Translations under genes and position numbers: made by a program | Source: Scilla litardierei | Lineage: Eukaryota; Streptophyta; Magnoliopsida; Asparagales; Asparagaceae | DNA: 64,000 nucleotides | Direction of reading: 5' to 3' | NCBI GenBank assembly: GCA_030789695.1 | Contig: CM061138.1 | Coordinates: 184,303,051 to 184,367,050, forward strand | Shown here: piece after piece, positions 1-10,808 of the stretch | Numbering within the stretch: the first letter of the stretch is position 1 | How the letters are laid out: each line of letters opens with the position of its first letter | Notes under the pieces: model-generated | What the model saw: only the letters and a program-made list of their open reading frames with translations | Told to the model about the DNA's origin: nothing | Database searches by the model: none

Positions 1-2
1 AC

Positions 3-665
3 TACCCGGTGGACTTTGTTGTGTTGGACATTCTTGGACCTCAAACCAAAACACCAACCCCCATCATTTTAGGTATACCATTCCTAGCCACAAGCAATGT
101 TATAATCAATTGTAGGGATGGTCAACTTAAAATCTCTTTTGGCAACATGACCCTTGACTTGAACATTTTCAATGCTTGTAAATTGCCATCGGGGGATGGT
201 GAGTTTGAGGAAGCTTGCATGATTGAGACTCTAGTTGAAGAGCATTTTGATACGGAGTTTGTTGAAGCGCTTGATTTTGTTGATCATTTTTGTGAAAATA
301 TTGACACCGAGTTTTTTTCGCAGGAAGTTGGCACGATGACTAAGTGGATGCCATCTTTTGAGCCATTACCGTTGGATACACCTTGCCAAAGGCCATCAAA
401 GCTGGAACACCCATCCTTGGATTTGAAGCCGTTGCCGCCATATTTGAAGTATGCATTTCTTGGGGAATCCGGCACATTCCCCGTGGTAATATCGTCTAAA
501 CTTTCCAATGAGCAAGAAATACAATTGCTAGATGTGCTTAAAACTCACAAGGGGAAATTGATTGGACAATTGTCGACATTAAAGGTATTTACCCTCTCAT
601 TTGTAAGCACCACATCTACTTATAGGATGACACCAAACCTACTAAAGAAATGCAACGTAGGTTAA
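3..665 (+). pseudogene. Athila pol fragment: end of aspartic protease and linker to RT
   Basis: The frame is open from the window edge. Early residues PIILGIPFLATSNVIINC match the C-terminal protease core of Ty3/Gypsy pol (the ILGxPFLAT strand followed by a basic strand). The catalytic DTGA-type triad is upstream of the window. The rest is the acidic linker seen between protease and RT in Athila. The frame ends at a TAG at 663-665, while RT resumes in another frame from about 650, so a frameshift separates the two. No independent start codon is expected because pol is translated as a polyprotein. Confidence 0.75.
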
Positions 666-1348
666 ATCCTAACCTAAAGGAAGTGGTAAAAGGTGAAATC
701 ATTAAGCTTCTTGATGTGGGTATTATATACCATATCATCGATAGTAAATGGGTTAGCCCCATTCAAGTTGTACCTAAGAAATCGGGGCTAACAGTTATTA
801 AAAATGAAAACAATGAGCTAGTCCCTATGCGAGCCACCACGGGATGGCGCATGTGCATTGACTATAGGAAGCTTAATTCTAAGACCCGTAAAGACCACTT
901 CCCTCTCCCATTTCTTGATCAAATCCTAGAGAGAGTGGCCGGACACGAATATTATTGCTTCCTTGATGGCTATTCCAGTTATTATCAAATTGAAATAGCA
1001 CCCGAAGAACAAGAGAGGACCATCGTCACTTGTCCTTTTGGCACTTTTGCATTCCGGAGGATGCCATTTGGTCTATGTAATGCCCCCGTAACCTTTCAAC
1101 GTTGTATGCTTAGCATTTTCCATGATATGGTTGAAAAGATTGTGGAGGTATTCATGGATGATTTCTCTGTGTATGGTAGCTCATTTAATAATTGTTTATC
1201 TAACTTGGCTTTGGTGTTAGATCGGTGCATCGAGAAAAACCTTCTCTTGAATTGGGCGAAATGCCATTTCATGACAACCGAAGGCTTAGTCCTCGGTCAT
1301 ATTGTATCCAAGGAAGGTATGCACGTGATAAAGCCAAGATCGAGGTAA
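650..1348 (+). pseudogene. Athila reverse transcriptase core
   Basis: This frame holds most of RT. Visible motifs in order are KWVSPIQVVPKKSG, WRMCIDYRKLN, HFPLPFLDQ, FGTFAFRRMPFGLCNAP and the catalytic FMDDFSVYG box, whose paired aspartates are intact, then LNWAKCHF and LGHIVSKEG. In the family it copies the genomic RNA into cDNA inside the virus-like particle. The frame is lost near 1325-1335, where a one-base deletion throws translation into a stop at 1346-1348. The element is therefore not autonomous although the active-site motif survives. Confidence 0.88.
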
Positions 1349-1686
1349 TAGAAAAGCTACTCACTTCTCGTTGTGTAAGAGATATTCGATCATTTCTTGG
1401 GCATGCAGGTTTTTATTGGAGGTTCATAAAAGATTTTTGTTCTATATCTCAACCTCTTTGCATGCTTTTGAACAATGATATAAATTTTGCTTGGAGTAAT
1501 GATTGTCAACTTGCTTTTGAGAAGTTGAAAAGTTTGCTCACATGTTCACCTATTCTTCAGGTGCCAGATTGGACATTACCCTTTGAAATCATGTGCGATG
1601 CTAGTGATTATGCGGTTAGTGCCGTGCTTGGACAACGCAAGGAATGTCCCTGTGGTGATTTACTATGCAAGCAAGAGCATGAATGA
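1330..1686 (+). pseudogene. Athila RT connection domain and start of RNase H
   Basis: This continues the upstream RT in a shifted frame. It carries IRSFLGHAGFYWRFIKDF, the Gypsy RT-RNase H connection, then CDASDYAVSAVLGQR, which contains the first catalytic aspartate of RNase H. A second frameshift near 1645 sends the frame to a stop at 1684-1686, and the RNase H continues in another frame. It is decayed coding sequence of the same polyprotein. Confidence 0.8.
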
Positions 1687-2404
1687 GGCTCAACGAAACT
1701 ACACCACCACGGAAAAGGAGCTTTTAGCCGTTGTCTTCGCGTTGGAGAAATTTAGGAGCTACATATTAGGATTCCCAATTACAATCTTCACCGACCATGC
1801 CGCTCTTAAATATCTCCTTTCCAAGAAAGATGCTAAGCCTAGACTAATCCGTTGGATTTTGCTCTTGCAGGAATTCAATATCGCCATCAAGGACAAGAAG
1901 GGAGCAGAAAATCATGTTGCCGATCACCTTTCACAGTTAACGATGAGCATGGAGCCAGCAACCATCTCATTGAATGATTTATTTCCAGACGAACATCTTT
2001 TTACGGTCTCCCACACACTCCCAAGGTATGCCGACATAATACACTACTTGGTCACCGGTAAGACTCCTTCTACTTGGTCTCGCCAAGATTACACAAGGTT
2101 CATCTTTGAGGTAAAATCTTTCTTTTTCGATGACCCTTACCTTTACAAGTATTGTAATGACCAAATAGTAAGGAGATGCATACCCGACCATGCGTTTGAT
2201 AGTGTTTTACACTTTTGCCATGAAGGTGCGTACGGTGGTCATTTTTCCGCCCAAAAGACCGTAGCAAAAATTCTACAATGTGGTTTCTATTGGCCTAGCA
2301 TGTTTAAGGACACTTATACATATTGTAAATCATGCTTAGCTTGCCAAAAGTTGGGGGGAATTACTAAAAGAAATATGATGCCGCTAAACCCATTCTTGAA
2401 TTAG
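1645..2404 (+). pseudogene. Athila RNase H and integrase zinc-binding domain
   Basis: The frame has VIYYASKSMNEAQRNYTTTEKELLAVV, with the RNase H catalytic glutamate in TTTEKELLAV, then FTDHAALKYL with the next aspartate, and the usual VADHLSQL end. It is followed by the integrase HHCC module: LHFCHEGAYGGHFSAQKT with two histidines and CKSCLACQ with two cysteines. RNase H removes the RNA template; HHCC stabilises the integrase multimer. The frame stops at 2402-2404, where a shift moves the integrase core to another frame. Confidence 0.82.
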
Positions 2405-2856
2405 AAATCTTCGATTGTTGGGGCATTGATTTTATGGGGCCATTTTTCACATCCTTTGGGTACACATATATTTTGCTTGCTATAGATTATGTATCTAAAT
2501 GGGTTGAGGCTATTCCTTGTAGGACCAATGATGCGGCTATCGTGCTTAAATTCATGAAAGAAAATATTTTCGCACGATTTGGGATGCCAAATGCTATTAT
2601 AAGCGACAGAGGGTCACATTTCTGCAACCGCCTCTTCGCAAGCTTAATGAAAAAGTTTGGGGTGAAACACAAGGTCTCCACACTATACCACCCCCAAACC
2701 AATGGAAAAGTGGAGTTAGCGAATCGGGAGATCAAGAACATACTCCAAAAGATGGTGAATCCATCAAGGAAAGATTGGAGTATGCGTCTTCCCGAAGCAT
2801 TGTGGGTGTACCGTACCGCCTACAAAATGGTTTTAGGATGTCCCCATATCGCTTAG
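2401..2856 (+). pseudogene. Athila integrase catalytic core
   Basis: The core runs from [12 protein letters not shown] to about residue 150. The D,D-35-E residues are recognisable: D in GIDFMGPF, D in IISDRGSHF and E in [13 protein letters not shown]. Integrase inserts the cDNA into the chromosome. A single-base deletion near 2840 breaks the frame, which ends at 2854-2856, while the homologous sequence [10 protein letters not shown] continues in the next frame. Confidence 0.83.
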
Positions 2857-3314
2857 TTTTTGGAAAATTTTGCCACTTGCCCATTGAGCTTGAACATAAA
2901 TCTTTTTGGGCAATTAAAAAGTTTAATTGTAAAATTGACCCCTCTTCTCGTAAATTGCAGTTAGTGGAGCTCGAAGAGATAAGGAGAGAGGCATACAACA
3001 ATTCCAAGCTTGTGAAGGAGAGGCTTAAATGCGCCCATGATCGAATCACCTTGAGGAGAGAATTCACCACGGGGGAGAAAGTGCTACTTTATGACTCAAG
3101 ACTTCATCTCTTCCCCGAAAAGCTTCGTTCGAAGTGGATTGGACCTTTCATTGTTCGGGAGGTGTTTCCACATGGCGCGGTGACCATTGCCAACCCACAA
3201 AACGGCAATGAATTTAAGGTGAACGGCCAACACTTAAAGCACTATCAAGAGCCGTGGAGCAGAGACGAGTACACCATGGAGCTTACGGAACCACCGTCGG
3301 GTGGAACCAACTAG
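2826..3314 (+). pseudogene. Athila integrase C-terminal part
   Basis: It begins in the overlap with the integrase core frame at [20 protein letters not shown] and ends at 3312-3314. It includes the [19 protein letters not shown] segment, which corresponds to the DNA-binding SH3-like C-terminal domain. No chromodomain follows, as expected for Athila. The stop falls after PPSGGTN. Downstream there is no envelope-like ORF of any length. Confidence 0.78.
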
Positions 3315-4345
3315 GTGTGTTCACTCCAAAACTTTCCTATCTAGTAATATGTAGTAATGAATAACTCTTGCTCAAGCTTTCTTATCCTAGTTTATCCATC
3401 TTCATGCGTATACTTCATCTCACCCTTCAAACATTGAGGACCATGTTCATTTTTAGTTGGGGGGTGTGGACTAGGATCTAGAAACTTCTTGAGCATCTTT
3501 TTATTATTTTCATCCTTTTTTTGTGAATAAATTGAATAAAATATAAAAAAAGATTTCCATCCATCACCAACATTTCTACAACCCATAGCTTTTTTGCTTG
3601 GACCCATTGATTAAATGTGGTGATCCTTCCCAACTTTGGTAAAAATGTATTCTAGAAGTGGATTTTGGCAAATTAGGGTGTGTTGTACTCTATGTACTAA
3701 GGGCAATTAATTATTTCTCTACATGCTTACACTTGGCCCTTTAACTTGAAGCTCATGATAATTATCACCCATTTGAAACCCTATAGTGATGTAGAAACCT
3801 TGGTATCAACGATCAATTGATTAAGCTTTAGGAATTTTAAAAAAATCCGGCTAGGTTTATATTCATGGATCCCAAGATAGTGACTTGAAAGTTGGAGTTG
3901 CTCAAATGAATGCTATCAAATGCTACAATAATAAGTGCACTTGTGCACATTTGAATAAGGCATTAACTTTTGCCATGGTACTTCGAATAAGGCAAAAATT
4001 GCCATGAAATTTGAGTAAATGCATAAATTTGAACCATAACTCATTTCCATGATCTTTTGAGGGAGCAGGTGTTATATCCCATAAGCTCAAGAGTTTCCAA
4101 GGATCTTACATCATGAGATTGTGACATATTAAGGGATATACTAAGCTTAGGTGTGGATGGTGGAGTGTGTAAGAGGCATGAGGTTATTGTCTTAGGGAAG
4201 AGTGTATAGACTTGAGACCTTTGCCCTTATATATATGATTTCAACACCCTTTAGTAATGCCAATAACCCATGGATGGAATCAACATTGTATTTTGGGATT
4301 GGTCACTTATTTTGCTAGGGACTAGCAAAACGCTAGTTGGGGGTG
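3315..4345 (+). other. Athila 3' non-coding region between pol and LTR
   Basis: About 1 kb without a credible ORF. At 3430-3468 is the string ACATTGAGGACCATGTTCA followed by a G-rich tract (TTAGTTGGGGGGTG). The Athila-type element at 24004-30420 has the same pair at 26672-26712 on the minus strand, so this is a conserved lineage landmark and possibly an extra polypurine tract. The rest is AT-rich with no other structure I can support. Confidence 0.7.
4331..4345 (+). promoter_or_regulatory. Athila polypurine tract
   Basis: CTAGTTGGGGGTG lies directly before the inferred LTR start TGATTATG. The other Athila-type element has GCTAGTTGGGAGGTG immediately before TGATTCTGG on the minus strand, where the LTR boundary is proved by a TSD. 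The tract primes plus-strand DNA synthesis. Confidence 0.8.
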
Positions 4346-4550
4346 TGATTATGAATAAATATTTCATATTCTAACCTCATAATCATCTCGTCTTGTACAT
4401 ATAATCCATGGAATCATGCTCTCTTAACTACGTTTACGCTAAATCATCATTTGTGAGCATATGATTTTATTCTTGCACAATTTCACTTCCCTAAGCATTA
4501 TAAATGTCTATTATATTTATAGGGATTTTTCTGGAATTTTCAGGTGTCCC
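4346..4550 (+). repeat. Athila 3' LTR, first segment
   Basis: These are the first 205 bases of the 3' LTR, starting TGATTATG right after the PPT. It is interrupted at 4551 by Tekay-like element A; the last five bases (GTCCC) are repeated at 14990-14994 after that element. Confidence 0.82.
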
Positions 4551-5339
4551 TGTCACGCCCCGCTTCCCAAAACAGCGGAGGCGAAGCGTGACTAGGCCCG
4601 CTTAGGCCAGAGCTATGGAGCCCTGACCCAATAAGCGTCTGTGTGGTACCAAGACGAAGGTACAGGTCCCTGCATGTTAGTACAGAACAATAAAAGTACA
4701 AGAAGGAAAGAACATCACATTTCATTCCAACATATCAAGAGTACCAAGTCTCAACGCCCGAAGGGCTACAACAACAGAAAAGTAAATATAATGGTGCAAG
4801 CACCCAACCTAGACAAGGAAACAAAAGGTGCTACGCACCCAACTAAAAGTAATAAACGTCTCTGGAAACTGCAACGAGGAGTCTCTAGCTCTGGTCCTCC
4901 TCGGGGTCATACTCATGATCGATGCTCTCTGGCTCCACGTCAGCTGGCAAGTCAGTCTCCTCAACGTACTCTGGCTCAATCCCTGACGTACAGCACCAAA
5001 AGAAGGAACTGTACGTCAGGTAAGGTCTACAAGAAAAGGTTAGACCAAACTGCAAGTGCACCAATTACTTAACAACGTTTTACTGGTTGATTAACATGCT
5101 GAGGTTTTAACAACAGAAGTACACGCTACAGGAAAGTAAACACGACAAGTAATGGTCGTAGCGAGTGCTACCGACCATGGGACTAGCCTACAGGTGTCAA
5201 GACAAGATAGAACACAGAAAGCCAGACACGATAAGACAAGACACGAAAGGGTTCATGCCTGTTCGGTTCGAGGGGGATCAGACCCTCTTGCTGCTTGTAC
5301 GCTCAACCCTACCCCAAAAACCCCAAGAATCGTGACAGG

Positions 5340-5520
5340 ACAAGGGATCACTTGCTCTAGCTTGACAAGTGCCCTATTGCTCTCTGAGCTGTGTATCAAT
5401 ACATGGGATCACCTGCTCTAGCTTGACAGGTGCCCAATTGCCCATCGGGCTGTGAACTAGTACAAGGGATCACTCGCTCTGGCTAGGCGAGTGCCCTATT
5501 GCCCAGCGGGCTGTGCAAAC
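5340..5520 (-). repeat. Three-unit ~61-bp tandem hairpin repeat, Tekay-like A 3' LTR
   Basis: Units start at 5340, 5401 and 5462. Each holds a 6-bp stem with an 11-nt loop (CACTTG/CAAGTG, CACCTG/CAGGTG, CACTCG/CGAGTG) and then a 4-bp stem with a 3-nt loop (GCTC/GAGC, GCCC/GGGC, GCCC/GGGC). Stems differ between units but stay complementary. The repeat lies in the transcribed R/U5 part of the LTR. Confidence 0.9.
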
Positions 5521-6634
5521 GGAACGGGACAAGACACGACAAAACAGGAGGGGTTGTACTATGGTGTCCACAACTCACGCACGCACATGTCAATCCTATG
5601 ATGTCAAAATTGTTGTTGTTGGACTCAGATTTCGTTGTCAAATCTGAGCTATCAGGGCGTCCCGGACGCTATCATTTCACGTCCGGTTCTCGTGGTTCAA
5701 AATGTCTAATCTAGCAAGACTAGGGCCTATGCATGGCCAAGAGCGCAAGTGGTACACTTGCCTGTGGTGGCGAGTGCGTCGTCTCCCTGGTACGCCTCGT
5801 CTAAACGTCTCGTCGGCGGAAAAGCGTCTGAAAATCGTGACACGGCGATGGTGTTAGTTCACGATTCAGAATTCCTATTAGGGTTGTGTCTAGGTTTTCG
5901 GGACTAACCTAATCGTCAAAAATCACATTTTTAATGTATTTAGCCTAGTTGACGATCTACCCTATGTGCACATGCGAGAAGTCCATTCGTCGATTTATCT
6001 ATGGTTGCACAACGTTTTAAAGAGGAGCGGAAAGTAAATTTAATTTGATTAGGTTGCTGATTTTAATTAGGGTTTGATTATCTATTGTGTGAGTTACTAC
6101 GAATTTAGGGGACCAACCTGAAAATGACGATTGCACGAAGATCCGGCGTCAGATCTGGAAAGGTGGAAACTTTGCGTCGTCTGAAAATTCCTAGGCCGTG
6201 GGTAGCGCAGCAAGGAATGTTGATTGTTGATGATGACGTTGGCCTCCGAAGGTGATGACAAAGATCTTGGCGTCTCTCGGGGTCGTCGTCGCTAGAACTG
6301 AGTTTGGATCGTCACGCAAAGAGACGGTGGCCGGAGCTTGGCCATGGGTCTCAGATCTGAGAGGGTGGCCGGCTGTTTGTGGGAAAACAGGAAGGAGAAG
6401 AAGAAACAGGAGAAAGAAAGAGGAAGGAGGAAGAAGGAAGAAGATGAAGATGAAGGGGAGGAAGACCTTGGAGAAGGTGGGGGCAAAGGAGGAGGAAGGA
6501 GAGGCAAGGAAAGGGAAGGAGATGAGTTGGGGAAACAAACAACTCAAAACAATGAGGAGGAATGAAGAGCAGCCGCACGTTTAAATAAGAAAACGAAACG
6601 GCGGCTAGGTCAAAACTAGGGTTTCGGGGGTCAG

Positions 6635-7166
6635 TTAGTCGGTCTGAGAAGGGTGGTTGACCGACTAGTTTGGGAACTAGTCGGTCGGTCGTCTAACTGT
6701 GACCGACTAAAAGGCAAACAGAGAACAGTGTCGGTACATGGTTGGTAGATTTAGTCGGTCTATGAAGGCTCGTCGACCGACTAGTTTGCAACCTAGTCGG
6801 TCGGCCAGTGTTCATTGACCGACTAAAGGGTAAAAGTGGTCGACAGGAAGTTTTGAAAATTAGTCGGTCTGAGAAGAAAACTTAACCGTCTAGTTCGTCA
6901 ACTAGTCGGTCGGTATTCGTTCTTAAACTGACTAAAAATAAACAGTTACTCGACTGCATGAAATGATCTCTAACTTAGTCGGTCTGCGAAGAAGTGTTGA
7001 CCGACTAGTTTGGCAACTAGTCGGTCGGTGGATGAACTTAGACCGACTAAGGGTAAACAGTAACTCAAGGAAAAAACCTGACAGAAATTAGTCGGTCCAT
7101 GAAGAGTTTCTGACCGACTAGATTGACATCTAGTCGGTCGGGCCTTGTTCTTGAACCGACTAAAAT
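6635..7166 (-). repeat. Five-unit ~113-bp palindromic repeat, Tekay-like A 3' LTR
   Basis: Units start at 6635, 6751, 6860, 6975 and 7088. Each contains four TAGTCGGTC half-sites in alternating orientation: TTAGTCGGTC, 14 nt, GACCGACTAG, a short loop, CTAGTCGGTCGGT, about 15 nt, ACCGACTAA. The half-sites are conserved; the spacers vary in sequence but little in length. The inner stem changes from CTAGTT/AACTAG to CTAGAT/ATCTAG in unit five, a compensatory pair. Confidence 0.9.
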
Positions 7167-7367
7167 GCACACCAAGTCTCCAAATGGAGTGCAAAGCTTC
7201 GGGATGGGTTCTAGGGACTCCTAAGATGGGTCCGGCTCCAAGAAAAGAGCGTCATGAAGCACTCTCAGCTCCAGATAGGGGAAAGAATACGGAAAAGAAA
7301 AGAAAGAATACGAACAATCACACATATATATAAATAAATATCATCATACAAAAAACCAGCCGTTACA

Positions 7368-7380
7368 TCCTACCCACCTT
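7368..7380 (-). promoter_or_regulatory. Tekay-like A polypurine tract
   Basis: The minus strand reads AAGGTGGGTAGGA directly before the 3' LTR start TGTAACGG. Element B has the equivalent tract at 33704-33718. Confidence 0.8.
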
Positions 7381-7407
7381 AATAAAATTCCGCCCTCGGA
7401 ATTTCTA

Positions 7408-8319
7408 TCAGAATAGGTGAGGGTAACGCTCTCTCATCTCATCCTCTCTCTCCCAGGTGGACTCTCCAGGTGATCCGTGATGCCACATCACTCTCACCAG
7501 GCCGACTACCTTATTCCTCAACTGCTTCTGTCGACGGTCCAAAATCTGCACGGGCTGCTGGTCATATGTCAAGTCCGGACGGACCGTGATCTCCGAGAAA
7601 TCCACCGTGTGCGATGGATCACTGACGTACCGACGTAATTGAGATACGTGGAAAACGTCGTGAACCCCCACCAAAGATGGTGGTAGAGCAAGGCTGTAGG
7701 CCACTGCTCCCACACGCTCCAGCACATCGAAAGGTCCGATGTACCTCGGACTCAGCTTCCCATTCTTCCCGAATCGAATAACTCCGCGGTTCGGAGAAAT
7801 CTTCAGGAAGACGTGGTCTCCAGGCTGAAACTCCAAAGGTCTCCTCTTCTTGGCATCCGCCCAATGCTTGAAATGATCCTGAGCAACTCTGAGCTTCTCC
7901 CTGATGTCTCTCATGACATCCACAGCTTCCACTATCATCTCTGGACCCAACAGCTCCCGATCTCCAATGTCATCCCAGCTTAGTGGCGATCGACATTTCC
8001 TCTCATATAAGGTAGCAAACGGCGCCATGCCAATGCTCGCCTGGTAGCTGTTGTTATAAGAAAACTCCACCAAATGGAGATGGTCCTCCCAAGATCCCTT
8101 CAAATCGAGCGTGCAAGCTCGCAGCATATCCTTTAGAATCTGAATAGTCCTCTCGGATTGGCCATCAGTCTGCGGGTGGTACGCCATGCTGAAACTCAGA
8201 CTCGTACCCAAATGCTCCTGCAGACTTCTCCAAAACTGAGATGTGAACCTCGTATCTCTGTCAGACACGATGCTCACGGGGACCCCGTGCAAGCGTACAA
8301 TCTACTGCACGTACACGGC
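7408..8319 (-). pseudogene. Tekay-like A integrase core end, C-terminal domain and chromodomain
   Basis: It starts after intron 2. It includes [15 protein letters not shown] and [15 protein letters not shown], which hold the second catalytic aspartate and the glutamate of integrase, then the [12 protein letters not shown]3-like domain and [14 protein letters not shown]. The C-terminus [15 protein letters not shown]...[15 protein letters not shown] is a chromodomain of the Tekay/Del type, thought to steer insertion to heterochromatin. A TAG near the 5' end of this exon, where copy B has GAG, interrupts it. Confidence 0.85.
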
Positions 8320-8377
8320 CTACGTCACAACTAACCCAAGGAGGAAAATCAAAATGAAGTAAAAGAAGAAATTTTAT
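8320..8377 (-). other. Degenerate intron 2 inside integrase, copy A
   Basis: 58 bp, aligned with the 55-bp intron at 34666-34720 of copy B. The acceptor (...ACGTAG) is intact, but the donor reads AT instead of GT, so this copy probably cannot splice here. Without removal the frame runs into stops. The sequence is U-rich on the transcript, like plant introns. Confidence 0.65.
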
Positions 8378-9328
8378 CTCTAGATACTTCCTCGCCAAAG
8401 CTTCCGTAGACTGGCCCACTCGTAAAGGAATGAAATGCGCAGACTTAGTCAACCGATCAACGATCACCCAGACTGCGTCGTTCTGTTTCGGGGTCCGAGG
8501 TAAACCAGTCACGAAATCCATCGTAATATGTTGCCACTTCCACTCCGGAATAGGAAGCGGTTGTAGCAACCCAGCAGTACGACGGTGCTCGGCCTTCACC
8601 TGTTGGCATATCAAACACTTGGCAACGCTCCGTGCCACACTCCTCTTCATGCCAATCCACCAGTAATTCAGTCGAAGGTCCTTATACATCTTGATGCCAC
8701 CATGATGTATAGAATAAGGCGAGCTATGAGCCTCGCTCAAAAGCTCCTCCCGAACATCACCCGCAGGTACGCAGAGTCTGCTGCCGTACCGCAGCGAACC
8801 ATCCTCATGAATCACAAACTCCGCACGTAATCCAGCTTCAACCTGCCTCCTGATCCTCTGCAACTTCGGATCTCCTGCCTGTGTTGCCTTGATCCGATCC
8901 ACGATCGTGGACTGAATCTGTAAATTCATGAAAGAATGAACCACACCAGGTAGGACAACCTCCAAATCCATCTCCTTCAGCCCCTGCTGAATCCTCCAGT
9001 CAGCAGTATGCATCAAAGCAGTAGGAAGTCTACTCAAGGCATCCGGCACTACGTTCACCTTCCCCGGATGATACTGCAGATCTATCTCATAGTCAGCCAT
9101 GAGCTCCAACCATCTTCTCTGACGCATGTTGAGCTCCTTCTGTGTGAATATGTACTTCAAACTTTTGTGATCGGTGAAAATTTTCACGCTCTCACTCAGT
9201 AAGAAGTGCCTCCAAATCTTCAATGCAAAGATCACCGCTGCCAACTCCAAATCGTGCGTTGGGTAATTCTTCTCGTGCGTCCTCAGCTGGCGAGAAGCAT
9301 ACGCGACCACATGGCCATGCTGATGCAG
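8378..9328 (-). pseudogene. Tekay-like A RNase H and integrase N-terminal half
   Basis: It carries [33 protein letters not shown] and [11 protein letters not shown] (RNase H), then the HHCC-type zinc module ending [11 protein letters not shown], then [24 protein letters not shown] with the first integrase aspartate. It ends LARKYLE at the donor side of intron 2. A TGA at 9329-9331, where copy B has a cysteine codon, separates it from the upstream RT segment. Confidence 0.87.
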
Positions 9329-9331
9329 AAC

Positions 9332-9767
9332 TCATCCTAAGCCCTTCCCTGATGCATCACAATATACTTCGAAACCTCCGCTTTGATCCGGTACTGCCAA
9401 AACTGGTGCTGAGGTCAACCTCGCCTTCAAGATACTGAAAGACTCCTCACAAGCATCAGACCACTGAAACTCCACATCCTTCCTCGTCAGCTTCGTCATC
9501 GGCTCAGCAATCTTCGAGAAATCCTTGATGAACAGCCGATAATAGCCTGCTAAACCAAGGAAGCTCCTGATGTCGGATGCTGACTGCGGAGTCGGCCAAT
9601 CTCGAACTGATCTGACCTTCTCCGGATCCACAGATATGCCATCACCGGACACCACGTGTCCCAGAAATGCGACTCTGTCCAGCCAGAACTCGCACTTGCC
9701 ATACTTGGCATACAACTTGTGTCGCCTAAGCGTCTCCAACACTGTCCTCAGATGACAGCTGTGCTCC
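9332..9767 (-). pseudogene. Tekay-like A RT thumb/connection and RNase H start
   Basis: Contains [30 protein letters not shown] and [20 protein letters not shown], the normal continuation of Gypsy RT, and [15 protein letters not shown], the start of RNase H. A one-base deletion near 9768, relative to copy B, causes the frameshift that separates it from the RT palm. Confidence 0.85.
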
Positions 9768-10808
9768 TCTTAGACTTCGAGTAAATAAGAATGTCGTCGA
9801 TGAAAATCACAACAAACTTATCCAAGAAGTCGTAGAAAATCAAGTTCATAAGGTTCATGAACACAGCTGGAGCATTAGTCATGCCGAAAGGCATCACCAC
9901 AAACTCATAGTGCCCGTACTTCGTCCGGAAAGCTGTCTTCGGAATGTCATCTTTCTTCACCTTCAGCTGATGATATCTGCTCCTCAAATCCAACTTCGAG
10001 AAAACTCTCGAACCTCCCAGCTGATCAAAAATGTCGTCGATGCGCGGCAGCGGATACTTGTTCTTCACGGTGACAACATTCAATCCTCGATAATCCACGC
10101 ACATCCTGCGTGACCCATCCTTCTTCTTCACAAGCAACACAGGTGCACCCCACGGTGACACACTAGGGTGGATGAAACCCTTCCGCAACAACTCATCCAA
10201 CTGCTTCCGCAGCTCCTCAAGCTCCGCGGGAGCCATCCGATACGGCGCCTTCGATATCGGCTGCGCACCCGGCATCAGATCGATACCGAACTCCAAAGCC
10301 CTGTCGGGTGGCAGACCCGAGATATCCTCCGGAAAGACGTCGTCAAAGTCTTTGACAACCGCTGGTCGGTCGATCTCCATCTCCATCTGCAACGCTGCAA
10401 CGATCGGCACCTCCGGCTTGGCCCAAAATCTGATGGGCCCAAGTGACTCATCTTTGCTGCGGAACTCGAACTCCGGATGGCCTGGAATCTGGAAAACCAC
10501 TCTCTTGCCGTGACAATCGATCGAAGCGTGGAAATCTCCCAGCCAATCGATGCCCAGGACGACATCGAAATGCGGCAGATCGTGGATAATGAAATCTGCA
10601 TATAACTCATGTCCGCTAACCACTAAGGGAATCGACCGACATCCCAGGTTCACAGTCACCACTCCGTTCCCTGTGGTGATGTCCCAACACTTAGGAAGTG
10701 TGTGGGAAGGAATGGAGTGCTTTGTCATAAACCTCCGGGATATGATGCATATGGATGCACCAGAGTCAAACAAAGCCAAAGCAGGGTGAGAGGACACAAG
10801 AATGGTGC
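9768..10808 (-). pseudogene. Tekay-like A protease and RT palm
   Basis: Starts at the acceptor of intron 1. Protease: [18 protein letters not shown] with the catalytic DSG, and [65 protein letters not shown] and the active-site [13 protein letters not shown]. About 345 residues are open until the frameshift near 9768. The upstream codons 10809-10869 that keep the frame open lie in the intron and are not expected to be translated. Confidence 0.88.

Larger units (their letters stand above)
4551..7367 (-). repeat. Tekay-like A 3' LTR
   Basis: 2,817 bp, bounded by TG...CA and matching the right LTR throughout with scattered substitutions. On the minus strand it contains a five-unit palindrome array (7166-6635), a TATTTAAA box near 6580-6588, a ~160-bp polypyrimidine leader (opposite the GA-rich stretch 6385-6545) and a three-unit hairpin repeat (5340-5520). 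ORFs predicted in both strands of 6190-6590 are by-products of the purine-rich tract. Confidence 0.92.

Noticed and set aside
6191..6584. Five overlapping ORFs with Glu/Lys or Ser/Pro/Phe runs (same at 13806-14206)
   Set aside because: They come from the ~160-bp GA-rich tract of the Tekay-like A LTR leader, present identically in both LTRs, with no domain.
6635..7166. Resemblance to a CRISPR array (regular repeats with variable spacers)
   Set aside because: The genome is a plant, the units lie in an LTR, repeats are nested inverted half-sites, and the same array occurs in the other LTR.
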